DNA of 21,787 nucleotides, from contig JAYMTA010001102.1 in the NCBI GenBank assembly GCA_036897625.1, forward strand, positions 1 through 21,787, written 5' to 3'. The notes beneath the pieces are model-generated. The model was given only the letters and a program-made list of their open reading frames with translations, had not been told where the DNA came from and did no database searches. A program made the position numbers and the translations under genes. This document shows positions 1 to 9,835 of the stretch, in pieces. The number at the start of each line of letters is the position of its first letter. Positions within the stretch are counted from its first letter, which is position 1. Source of the DNA: Pelargonium cotyledonis. Lineage: Eukaryota; Streptophyta; Magnoliopsida; Geraniales; Geraniaceae.

Positions 1-764
1 CTTTGCAAAGCAAGCAGAAAAGAAGAAAAAGAAGGGAGAGGGAGAGTTTTTTGAGGCTGAAAAGGAGGTTAGATTTACCAAAATAAGTATCTACATTGCC
101 TTTTGACAAGGGAATTATGTATGAATGAGCAATAATATTATATGTCTAAACTACATATAAACCCTTTAGTGAGTCATAACAAAGACACATGCAGGGATTT
201 TCAAGCATTTATATCATTATTATCAATTTTTGCAAAAATTCAATCAAGAAAGTTATTTGTGACGGAGGCAGTAGTTAATTGTTGGTATGGATAAGTTTTT
301 AGAAAAATAGAATTGGCTATGTGCTGCTCATATGCATATAAGATTTAGCTACAATTAATGATCTTTCTCTATATGGCTTCTCAAATATATTTGTTTTTTA
401 TTTGTAAGCTGTATCTGTATACACACTATATTTATAGAAACATTTTTTTGGCATCTGTGCGCTCCATTTGATTGCAATGAGTTAAAGAATGGGGCTGTAG
501 AATGGTGCAGCTATCATTCCTGCTATGTTCAAAATCTGTTGAAGCATTCATGTCTCCACGTTCAATTAGACTTTAATCTCTTCCTCACTACCCATTTGCT
601 TTCTGTAGGAAAAGAATGTGCTCCCACAGGACAAGAAGGATGATCAGAAAACCGTTGATGCTGCATTGATAAAGTCAATTGAGGGAGTCCCCGACTTGAA
701 GACCTATCTTGGTGCAAGATTTTCTCTCAAGGCAGGCATGAAACCCCATGAGCTTGCCTTTTAG
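1..764 (+). CDS. RPL6: 60S ribosomal protein eL6, 3' part of gene (last two exons)
   Basis: Structural protein of the large cytosolic ribosomal subunit. The window opens inside an exon (1-67, frame starting at base 2) coding a lysine-rich stretch followed by [16 protein letters not shown] intron follows (68-608, donor GAG|GTTAGA, acceptor TTCTGTAG). The last exon is 609-764 and joins in phase 0, ending in stop TAG at 762-764. The 51-residue final exon includes [15 protein letters not shown] and ends [19 protein letters not shown]. This matches the C-terminus of eL6 as I remember it: plant proteins end close to MKPHELVF, and the human protein ends in a related YLRSVF...PHKLVF. The N-terminal two thirds lie to the left of the window. 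The gene converges on the MCTP gene, 457 bp away stop to stop. Confidence in the family is high; which eL6 paralogue it is cannot be told. Confidence 0.92.
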
Positions 765-1221
765 AACTAATGTATCACTTTATTATGATTTCCGCATAGC
801 TATGAATTTTTGTTTGTTTTAGATTAAGAGTGGATATGTCATATCAGATTTTATGGGCAGATTCTCATTTTTGGTTAAATTGTCGATGTTTTAATGCAAT
901 TCTTTTCTTCCATATTTTGCTTGCCAAAAATATATCATAAATTTTCATTAGAACTTCCTAGCCTATTGCCATTTGTAAATGTGCAAGTCAAGAAATTGTT
1001 GTGTTTTTTTGCAAGTATTTGAGGTTGATGGTTAAGACCAAGTAAAATTGATTCTGTGTTTAAATTTGAAAATGGAATATATAAGAAGCAAAACATCATT
1101 TAGCAAAAGATAGCTGCAAAAGCCACACAAATTTATTGAAATTAATTAAATGAAAGCAAATTGATGGAAATGAAAACAGAATTTAACGTTGAAACGGGCT
1201 GTGCCTGAGGTGTTAAAGTTT
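765..1221. other. Convergent intergenic region (3' UTRs of eL6 and MCTP)
   Basis: This AT-rich stretch separates the stop codons of two convergent genes. It must hold both 3' UTRs and both polyadenylation regions. No ORF with recognisable homology is visible. The only canonical poly(A) hexamer I noted is on the minus strand (1132-1137), serving the MCTP gene. Confidence 0.7.
1132..1137 (-). terminator. Candidate poly(A) signal AATAAA for the MCTP gene
   Basis: TTTATT on the plus strand reads AATAAA on the minus strand, 85 nt downstream of the MCTP stop codon. Plant poly(A) signals are loose, so this is a plausible near-upstream element and not proof of the cleavage site. Confidence 0.4.
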
Positions 1222-1833
1222 TCAGGGCATGCTGTCAGCTCGAGATGGTAATCTCCTGAAGAAGTTGCTTGGCGCTGAAGGTAGCTTGCTTCTGAATCTC
1301 GGGTGTCTCAGCCACCACACTCCGGCAACCAAAGCTATGATCTGGAACGGTGTTATATACAGCCCGACGGCCGCTACAAGACAGAAAACTATGAACAAGC
1401 TCGATGCTCTCGGATCTCTCCAACTCAACAGAGCTTGAAACCTCTCTCCCTGCGTCGCCATGTCTCCCGCCACAGTCTGAATCCTCCCCGCCACGCTCCT
1501 CAGCTTGTCGTACCTCATCCTCACCACGTCCTGAGCTTTAGAAGTTGGAAAAGTGTCGAATTCTTCATCCAATTCATCCGGACTCACTGCCTCTGCCCAC
1601 GAAAGCTTGGTGTCCATGTGAGGAGGATGCCTTGGCCGGAACCTGAAGTTCCATATCCCGATCAGGAACATGTAGAGGAAGATGGTCGGGAGTATCAGTT
1701 CCGGGTAGCATATCAATATCACGAACAGAACATGAACAAGAACTGAGGTCACCGGGTTCTTCCAGTGCCTGATTTCCCCAAGCCACTTGCTCATAGACAA
1801 CAAGCCTGAGAACAGTGAAACAATTCTGAAGAA

Positions 1834-1866
<33 letters not shown>

Positions 1867-3591
1867 AGAGTCCACATCCAGCATGTACTCCACAACCTCC
1901 TTCCTCAGCGGCGGCTCAGCCCGGCCAAGCCTCACCGCAACAATGTTCATAGCCTGATACCTCAGGCTATCCAGCTGATTCACTGTGAACGGATGCAGAT
2001 AGTGCATTTTGGGCAGCAAGGGGTGTCCGTAGAGATAGATCATGTTTGCTAGAGATAAGCAAGTGAACCGGACAGCGAGCTGGAGCTCTCCCATCTTCTT
2101 CACTCCTTTCGGTTGTAGAACAAGAAGCGGATAGGAATGCGTGTAAATCCGATCTGTATGGAGGGTGGAGAGTCGGATTCTTACCTTCCCAATCCTGGAG
2201 TCGGTTTTGGATCCTCCATTTCCTCCCAAATGGCAGTTGTCGAAAACTCCCAATGTGATCACAGTACAAGGATCATAGATCTCCCAAGTGTATTGCTCGT
2301 TCCATTTTGGATTCAAGCTCTCTATGATGGTTCTTGTTCTGACCCATTTCTGGCCATACTTGGCCACGCAATAAGCATCTGTGGATCCTTTCCCGTCCTT
2401 GGTCTTCATGGGTTGAAGCCCCTGTGCACTCAAGATCCCGACTTCAAGAATCCCAATAGGCTGCTTCCATAGCTGCCTCGCAGTGGGGCGTTGGTCGCTG
2501 ATGTACAGAGTTGATTCGTCTAGCACGTGGTAAGCTCCCTCCAGACAGACTCTCAGATGAATCCTGGTTGAGAATTTGAGCTCGTGTCGCTTGTCTCCCT
2601 CCAGAGCTCCAAAACCGAACCTCTCCAGGTTGAACCAGCGTGAGTGCACTGGCCTGTGATCTAGGCGCCTCTCAAAGGCGTTGAGTGGCAAGCCTATCCT
2701 CCCATTGACTTCATCTTTCGAAGAGCTCACCTTGTTTTCCACAGTAAGTACAAGCTGTTCCTCAAAAGGCTCGGCTGCTACGAAAACCAAGTCCTCATTC
2801 CACAGAGGATTGGTGGTCTTGGTTGGGCATAATTTGGTTTTCAGTATCTGGTTTCCAACTTGAGCCTTCACAAAAGCTTGTGGCAATTGGCTTTTGTCAT
2901 GTGGCTCTACATCTTGAGCCTCAATGATATTGACTCTGAGGTACCAAAGCTTCGGAGAAACGTAGACCTTTGATCGGATGTTGAAAACGCCCTCTCCCTG
3001 AACCGAAGCTGCATCAGAGTGCCAAGCTTCAGGAAACGCTTCATCAGCTTGTGTCCCCATCCAAACTGCAAGCATAACCTCTCCTCTGACCTTGCTGTCC
3101 CCTCGCCGGTCTTCTAGTCTATACCACTGAGGCGCCAAAGGACTATCCGGAGGAACCCTCGTAGGAACTTCATTCATGTCAAAGACAACCTTGCCAACAT
3201 AATCATCCCTAGCAACCATTTCTCTATCCCTAACATAAACCTCAACAGCCGAAGACTGAATCTTGTCTTTGGAGAATGAAAACACCTGGTTCCATTCGGG
3301 ATTCGTCTTCTTCTCAAAGTGCTGAGTCTTGCCTTTGTAGTTCCCAACCTTCACTTCCACGTATGGATCACAGCTTCCCGTCACAGGGTTTGTGGGAAGA
3401 TCTTTGGCTTTCACAACCCGAACATAGAGATAGAACATCTGCTCCACAAGGTCGTACGTGCTTGTGGCTCTTTCGCTGCTGATCCATCCTCCTCCTCCAC
3501 GTATGGCTCCATGTGGCCACCTCTCCCCAAGCTGTGGCCTGGTGTCCTTCAGCTTGTAGTCCTCTTGGTGATTGGCAGAAACCGGATTCAT
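1222..3591 (-). CDS. Multiple C2 domain and transmembrane region protein (MCTP/FTIP family)
   Basis: Plant MCTPs are ER-anchored, membrane-tethering proteins. Members act at plasmodesmata and in trafficking of mobile proteins such as FT (FTIP1) or in signalling (QUIRKY). This is a single 789-residue ORF without coding introns, as usual for the family. Three C2 domains are seen at about residues 53-140, 216-305 and 380-490. The plant PRT_C region follows, with two hydrophobic hairpins (about 614-648 and 730-762) that would anchor it in the ER. Family landmarks include PPDSPLAPQWYRLED, GTQADEAFPEAWHSDA, YHVLDES, RPRHPPHMDT and DELDEEFDTFPTS. The third C2 keeps acidic loop residues (D399, D405, D451, D464). 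The first has Pro at 69, where many paralogues have the first Ca-binding Asp. An in-frame TGA at 3619-3621 sits just upstream of the ATG, supporting this start. The length fits the three-C2 class (about 770-800 aa); no fourth N-terminal C2 is encoded upstream. The exact subfamily is unsure. Confidence 0.95.
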
Positions 3592-3621
3592 CGATGCAAG
3601 CTTCTTGAAGTTAAACCTTCA

Positions 3622-3761
3622 CTGCAGGTATGCTTTTGCTTCTATGTGTATTGATGCAAATCAAATTCTTGAAACAGGTTCTTGAACAAGAAACAAAATA
3701 TATAATTAGCTTTCGAAAGAGTATGTGAATGGAAGGAGAGTTGTGAATCTTTAAACCTCAC
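3622..3761 (-). other. Possible 5' UTR intron of the MCTP gene
   Basis: On the minus strand there is a donor-like AAAG|GTGAGG (GT at 3761-3760) and an acceptor-like CTGCAG (AG at 3623-3622), 31 nt upstream of the start codon. They would bound a 140-bp leader intron. The acceptor lacks a strong pyrimidine tract. Some plant MCTP genes have leader introns, but transcripts would be needed to confirm this one. Confidence 0.3.
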
Positions 3762-4834
3762 CTTTCAAGTACATGAAAGCTTCTTTTTTCTCCTTTATTA
3801 CTACCAGTTTATCCGAGAAATATTCTATATCAGTATACACAATATACACAGAGACTCAATTCTCGAACATAATAGTTTTCGTGGTACCTCGTAAAGTTAG
3901 AGATTGGGAAAGAAGCTGCCAGTGCAGTTTCTCCAAAGATGCTTCTCTTCTTTGGCTTTAGTTGACAACTCCTAAAAAAATATGCTTCATGATCACTCAC
4001 TCACCAACCAACAGCCTCCATTAGCAGCTTAATGTCGCCTTTTTTTCGCTTTCTAGATGTTTCTTTTGAGCCAAAAGTTGAAGATGAGTTAAAAAAACAA
4101 GAAGTAATGAAGATTAGTAGCTAACGAACTATAAGATGCTCGGGAGGAGAATTCGCTTTGCCTTTACGCGCTAATTTAAACAAAAGTTGATTATGATTGC
4201 TAAATGATGCCCTACTCCATATGACAAAGATAGTCTTTTGAGGACTTTGTGCAACATGGTGGCTTATTTAGTGCTTCACTTTCATAGATTCTCTTGAAAC
4301 TTTCACAGGTAATTTGCTATGTGGGCACAAACTGTTTGCTCTGCCCAATGTAGCAATTGTGAAGGGGAAACAAGTAGATAAGAGAAGGTGAGTTAAAGCA
4401 GTATCAGCATGGTTCTATGGTGGTGAGCTTGCTTTTTATCCTTTATTCTCCATCTTTATTCTCTTCTTTATTGAATGTATGTGAAGGACCACAATGGCGG
4501 TAAACCTATCCCTACTACATTTTAGCGTAGTTGCATTATCTGATACTCGAATTTAAGATCCAGAATTGAGATTGAACAACTATTGCTAGTTGACTCATGC
4601 GAAATAAATATGAGAATTTTAGGTGAGGAGATGTATGATGAAAGAGCAGAAGTACCTTGATGTGTTCATGTATAATTGTCTCTGTTTCGTGAGCATCAAG
4701 GAAGATTGAAAAAAAGAAAACAAGAGCCTCTGGTTCGAGTAGCAATCTCAGTGCCACAATGTCTTATCAGAGCATCAGAGTGAAAACGAAGTATTTGAAA
4801 AATACAAAGCCTAGAAATATAGGAAGCTACAGAT

Positions 4835-4900
4835 GATCAAGCCGTTAAGCTAAAGGGTTACCGGTTCACTCGGCCGGGTTGGATCCCATCATTGATGTTA
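4835..4900 (+). repeat. tRNA-like (SINE head-like) sequence
   Basis: Two short blocks resemble an internal RNA polymerase III promoter: a box A-like GTTAAGCTAAAGGG near 4845 and a box B-like GGGTTGGATCCCA at 4876-4888, about 30 nt apart. No complete tRNA cloverleaf is evident, so a decayed SINE head is more likely than a tRNA gene. Confidence 0.35.
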
Positions 4901-4919
4901 ATGATAAATGATATTAACT

Positions 4920-4966
4920 CCTCCATAATAAGAATTAAATAGAAATTATTATGCTTAATATGGAGG
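4920..4966. repeat. Inverted repeat (hairpin), 13-bp arms
   Basis: CCTCCATAATAAG (4920-4932) pairs with CTTAATATGGAGG (4954-4966) with one mismatch, around a 21-nt AT-rich loop. It could be a small MITE core or terminal repeat remnant. It sits just after the tRNA-like block. Confidence 0.6.
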
Positions 4967-5149
4967 ACATCTGAATCTTAAATTGGGAACTCTATTTGAA
5001 ATTCAAAATGTCAACCTAATCTCTAAAGTTTCCAAAATAGGAATCAGTTTGAAAAGGAAATATGATAAGATATAAATTATACGTTTCAACAAAAATGAGG
5101 TTTATAATCCGTATTATAATGTTAATCTTACACATTACTTTATTTAATT

Positions 5150-5262
5150 ATAATTCTTTTTTGTCAGTTGAGGAGTACGGTATGAGGCTCGAGCCCGAGA
5201 CCTCCCGAGACCTCAATGTAAAAAGCATGATTTAATATTAACCAAAAGTGAAAACATTTGAT
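5150..5262 (-). mobile_element. tRNA-derived SINE remnant
   Basis: Read on the minus strand, a box A-like TTTGGTTAATATTAAATC (around 5229-5246) is followed by a box B-like GGTCTCGGGCTCGAGCC (5186-5202). An A-rich run then corresponds to the plus-strand T-run near 5157-5162. The 10-bp unit CCGAGACCTC is tandemly duplicated (5195-5204 and 5205-5214), so the start of box B is repeated. The organisation resembles the SINE-like element at 17528-17690. The boundaries are approximate. Confidence 0.5.
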
Positions 5263-5407
5263 ATTGTAGGCAAAATGGACTCGGGCCAGACGAGCGAACA
5301 AATACATTGGTTGCCAGTATTTGTTGGAGCAAGCCCAAAATCTTCTTGTTTCTCATCAATTCTCATTTCTTTCAGCAGCTCAGCAATCATCATCATGGAA
5401 CTCTGAT

Positions 5408-5413
5408 TTTATT
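5408..5413 (-). terminator. Candidate poly(A) signal AATAAA for the hydrolase gene
   Basis: TTTATT on the plus strand gives AATAAA on the minus strand, 175 nt downstream of the hydrolase stop codon, in a run reading AATAATAAAAT. The position is reasonable for a plant 3' UTR of about 200 nt. Confidence 0.45.
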
Positions 5414-5587
5414 ATTTCAAAGATCACATTATTACAGGAAATGAAAAAAAAATCAGTTAAAAAGAAGTATCTATGGTACACCACAAGAAATGTATAATCT
5501 AGAAAACTGATTCTTTAGCTTGGGGTTTGTACAATCCATGAATACATCAACTGAATCCACTCTCTGTGCCATGCTATGCCATCACAT

Positions 5588-8500
5588 TCACAATTGAGAT
5601 TCCTTCCACTCTAATCTGTCAAGACCGTCAACAATTGCCTTGCGAAACTCATCATTGTGTAGAAGGAAGGAAGATACATGCCCACCCGTAACCCATCTCA
5701 CTTCTGAACCCGGCCAAGCTTTATGCAGCTCCAGCACTGAGTGTTGTGGGATGTATCCATCATCCTGAAATCATGGTCCAAGTCTAAGAAATAAACAGAA
5801 TATCCAAGACAGAAACTTTTAGATGATAAACTAAAAGCAGACCAAGTGATGCATAATCATGAATGAAATGCACTTCAAATGACATAGTTTTGAAACTCAA
5901 CATTGTAGACCACAGACAACAAGCAGGTCAATATGGATAGCATGCTGAGGCATATAATACTATTGTAAGAGAACTGCAGGTTTTTTATGTAGCACGGTGA
6001 TAATAAAAACTCCTGTATGAGAATGAGATAGAACAAACGGACAACTACCACAATGAAAACAGGGATTTTTAAATATAAAAAGAAAAAAAAGGAAGAGGTG
6101 TATACATGAATAGGATCTAACCAAGGTCACCCATATACAATCAATCGCATATAATATAATTACCACCTACTTATTGTTTTTTTCCTGTCCTGAGAAGAAA
6201 TGAAATTTTGTACTTACAGTAGCATTTACAAATATCACAGCGTTGGGGTTTTTCGGAATCGGAAAGCGCGTGACATCAGTGAGAGAAAGTACATTTCTCA
6301 TCCTTTCTTTCACATCCTCGAGAGTCATTGCAGCCTTATGTACTGCAAGGTCCTTTCTCAATGCTTCCCAGGCAGTGCCATGCTTTAAGATCCCTTCACA
6401 GAAAGCCACAACTGCAGAGTGTGGAGAAAGGAAAGGAAGTGTTGCAATAGGTGTAGGGTGCAGAGATCCAACCATTGCAGCATGCACTCCACCTAGATTG
6501 CATAAAAAGAAACAATAAAGAGATTGCAAGTGTATTTAATTGATATCCAGGGCAAACATTGCCAAAGATTCTCTTAACTTTTAACTAATATGTTTGTTTC
6601 AGCTTTACTCGGGAATGATATCAGTTGAACAGGATCAATGAGTTTTGTATATTTTAGCTCTAACAGAGGACCTGTTTGCCTTACCCATGCTAAGTCCACA
6701 AACACCCATCTTGCCATACCCTGCCTCAGAATCTAACCAATGCAAGAGACCACGTGCCTCTTCAATGGTGGCTCTTCCTAACAAGAGCAAATCACTCACA
6801 CATAATAGTTTTGCACCACGCTGCAGTATAGGACGCCTTTGTCCATAGAAAGGGCTGCAAGTTCCATATTTTGTAACAACTTTATATTTTACACAAAATA
6901 ACCATCATTATGACTCTGCAGAATTGACCAATTACCTTTCAAGTACCATAGTTGCAATGTTCTTTTTCAACAATGGTCCTCCAAGACGCAATCTACGTTC
7001 AAATGTATGGTCCCCGGTACCTGCAAGAAGGGATGATATCTTTCAATACACAAAGCTAACTATTACTTGTCAAACTATAACTTACAGGAAATCCACAACA
7101 CGTGGAGGTATAATTTCCAAATGATCTATAATAGAAATTTATTTGTGCATAAGTTCATAAGCTTGTAAGCCTAAGCGTAAAATTAATAACCAAGGACTAG
7201 CTATAGCATCTATCTAGTCCCTTAGGGACAGCCAATGGTTTAAGATACACACTTCTCTATGAGAAGTTGTCGGTAATCCCATTGGGTGGGGTGAAAAAGG
7301 GGAGAACTACCCCTTGTTCGTAGCTCAGCCTATTGGGCTTAAGAAAAAAAAAAAACTAAAGTATCTATTTTGTTTGCTCTTCAAATCTAGCATTCATACA
7401 AGACCAGAGTAATATATCAAAAAACACAAGGCAAACAAAATATGTAGAAAAGCAAAATTGTTGAAGTAATTACTGGGTCACAATGTCTCTCAATTATAAT
7501 GTAAAAAAGATGTACAAATTAGTCGTACAAAGATTCTAGATTTCAATTCTTTAGTACTTGAGTCAGGTGGAATGATCATATGAAGAGTCCTTTTGATACA
7601 TGGTTCCAGACTCCCAAGCAACAAGCTAAATCCTCCACTTTTAGTTTAGGAACTTGGCTTGAAACTAGAGATGGGTCAGACAAAGATCTAGAATAGAACT
7701 AAAGGTATGGGTTTAGTCTCATCGAGTAAGTTAAGGCTTGATATTATAGCATGACTAAGACATTAAGTAATAGCTAAAATGATAGCCTCTTATTTTTATT
7801 GAATGAAAGGGACCACATTGTCATAATAAGTGAATCTATCTAAACATGTTTCAATTTGAATACATAGAGATAGTCGCAAATTCGAAGCTATTGGACTAGG
7901 GAGTGTAAGTAACTAAGTGGCCATATGTATGGAATAGGATTGATACAGCAAATCTAGATGATTTCTTAGGCAGATAAGCAACCATAAAACAAATCCCATC
8001 TACAGAACACAAATGCAGTCCAACCAAAAACCCAACATAAAAGATCATCTAAAGCCCGTAAAAGACAGTCCACAAGTGCAAAACACAAGGATAATCATCA
8101 TGTTACCTCTCAAGATTAACCATTGTTCAGAGTTCAAGCAACTACACAGCAACTCATTCATTTGGAAATAATCAAACTAAAGCATACCTACATTCAAACC
8201 AAAACCCTAAAATGTGATCAAAAACCAAATTACCTGCAAGATGAACCACGCAGGCCATATTCTGAGGAGGTACAGATTTGGGAGCTAGGAAGGCAACCCT
8301 AGCATTGAGGCTTTCAGGAGGCAGAGCATTGACGAGCTGCTCGTCACAGGGGGTCCTGAAAAGACCTTCTCTGAGACAAGCATTCCTGGTCTCCCAAACC
8401 GTTTTCCAAATAGGTTGGACCAAAGTGGGAGGCCAGTTCTGGCTCTGAGCTTCCGGGAAGAGCTGATTGATAATCCTCTCCAGCATCTCAAGCTTGTGGC

Positions 8501-8633
8501 CACCCCATCCTCTGGAGAAAAATTGTGGGCTCAGCTTGCTCCGGTGCATGAACGCACCATACACATGGTCCAGTACATAATGGAGCATCCCAAGATTCAC
8601 TGAGACCATTCTCAGAGGACTCCGCCAATTCAT
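5588..8633 (-). CDS. Alpha/beta hydrolase, ABHD18 (DUF2048) family, five exons
   Basis: Serine hydrolase of the ABHD18 family. The mammalian member has been reported to remove acyl chains from cardiolipin; the plant substrate is inferred at best. Minus-strand exons are 8633-8234, 7020-6936, 6854-6685, 6492-6218 and 5764-5588. They join in frame to 1107 nt, a 368-residue protein plus stop. Every junction is GT-AG (donors CAG|GTAATT, AAG|GTAATT, TGG|GTAAGG, ACT|GTAAGT). HLAGTGDHTFERR (residues 131-143) is the family's oxyanion-side motif. The nucleophile elbow GLSMG gives Ser217. The acid is Asp311 or Asp312 in DDGYIP. The base is His339 in TGGHVSS. Intron 3 splits the second Gly codon of the elbow. 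The start ATG at 8633 begins MNWRSPLRMVSVNLG, without an obvious classical presequence. Intron 1 (1213 bp) carries a SINE-like insertion. The length fits plant homologues (about 360 aa). Confidence 0.92.
7214..7359 (+). mobile_element. Short poly(A)-tailed retroposon (SINE-like) in hydrolase intron 1
   Basis: A segment of about 146 bp ends in an A-rich tail (AAG followed by twelve A, 7341-7355). It is flanked by near-identical 9-bp direct repeats, AGCATCTAT (7205-7213) and AGTATCTAT (7360-7368), as expected of a target site duplication. It lies in the first intron, opposite to the gene's strand. I did not recognise the SINE family, and tRNA boxes are not clear. Confidence 0.5.
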
Positions 8634-9129
8634 CCCCTCAGAATACAGTACCTCAATCGATCCCTAAATAAGTAAAAAATTCCGCGAAACAACAAGAACC
8701 CAGAAGTGAAATTGAGTCCGTAAATCTGAGAAAAGAAGATCAGGAAGAGTATTGAAAGGGGGGTGGAACGAAGAGCATTGAGATTGAAAAGATGGTGACT
8801 TTGATGAGGAAATTAGGTCGAGAGTTGTGAGAGAATCGAGGGATTGGATAATCTAAAAATACGAAGAGGAGGAGAGAGAAAGAGAGGAGGAGGAGTGACG
8901 AAAGAGATAATAAATAAATTTGAAATAAAGGAAAGAAACCAGGGGCGGAGAAATGGAGAATAAACTGGTAATGACACGCTGGAATATGCCACTCAGTATA
9001 TATCCACAACTCCTGTCTATCTGGATTCTGGGCCGTCAACGGGAAATCATCCGTACATATGGACCGGGACCTGCACTACGAACTGACGACCTAGACCTAG
9101 CAATATGGGCCAGCTTATTTGTTGATCTA
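8634..9129. promoter_or_regulatory. 5' flank of the hydrolase gene with a pyrimidine patch
   Basis: The purine-rich GAGGAGGAG/GAGAGAAAGAGAGG tract at about 8866-8895 reads as a CT-rich tract on the gene's strand, 230-260 nt upstream of the ATG. This resembles the Y-patch or CT-rich leader of TATA-less plant housekeeping promoters. No clear TATA box is seen. A 99-codon minus ORF here (8740-9039) is low-complexity and probably not a gene. Confidence 0.4.
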
Positions 9130-9835
9130 CCGTCATTACAAAATTCTAAACTAGAGAATCAGTATATAAATTTCTTGATATCACAATGATAAGACTCAAA
9201 TCACTAAAAACCTCCCCTCCGATCTTAATTAAATTAATTACTGAGGTAGCATCGGATTTCACACTAATCTCAATACTTTCTTTATTGTCATAGCTTCCAC
9301 AACACAGACCTCGGACACTCTGCTCCATCCGACCCGACCTCCACCCAAACTGGTTCATGTATATCTCGGATGACCCAGCCTCCACCAGACCGTCCCTGTT
9401 GTCCACATTCAATTTCAAAGATCCCGGAGTCGGTGCTTGCTAGTGAGAAGAAACAATAAACTCCGGCAAGGCACGAGCAGAATCGACATATTTTTGGAGA
9501 AGCAGGACTTGATTCCATGTACGCAAACATATTATCAAACATGGTGAGCAGCTCCACATGACTCATCCCCCACTTCTCATTCCATATTCCATTGTTGCTG
9601 AATTTCCACAGTCCCAGCCAACATATAGTGCTCGTTTAAGGTGTTCCACCTCTCCCCGGGACTAATTAGATACCCTTGCTAGGCCCAACTTTTGCCAACA
9701 AGATAGTGCATAACTGCAGCGAAGAAGTGCATGACACTTGGTCTCTGGTTCCAATTTGCATCTTCGACATAAGGTAGGAATTGGAACTTGTTTTACTTCC
9801 AAATTGACCAAAATTGGTAAGTTGCCTGCTATGAT
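9130..9835 (-). pseudogene. Decayed LINE ORF2 fragment (zf-RVT and RNase H-like RVT_3 domains)
   Basis: Read on the minus strand, a cysteine/histidine block starts near 9769: CRRCKLEPETKCHALLRC, followed by a conserved tryptophan. This is the zinc-binding domain that follows plant non-LTR reverse transcriptases. After a stop and spacer, an RNase H-like (RVT_3) segment follows at about 9430-9140. It shows LKLNVD in one frame, GGGWVIRD with PVWVEVG in another, and later KESIEISVKSDATSVINLI. Stops and at least two frame changes show it is dead. The reverse transcriptase core is not present, so this is a truncated 3' part of a LINE or a fragment of a related RNase H-containing element. The ends are approximate. 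It is not expected to be expressed. Confidence 0.75.

Larger units (their letters stand above)
3762..5407. other. Intergenic, AT-rich, with SINE-like pieces and a hairpin
   Basis: This is the upstream flank of the MCTP gene and the downstream flank of the hydrolase gene. Both are on the minus strand, so it should hold the MCTP promoter. No ORF resembles a known protein; a 73-codon minus ORF near 4536-4757 has no recognisable domain. The three repeat-like items inside are listed separately. Confidence 0.6.

Noticed and set aside
4835-4900. A functional tRNA gene
   Set aside because: Only box-like motifs are present; acceptor and anticodon stems do not form.
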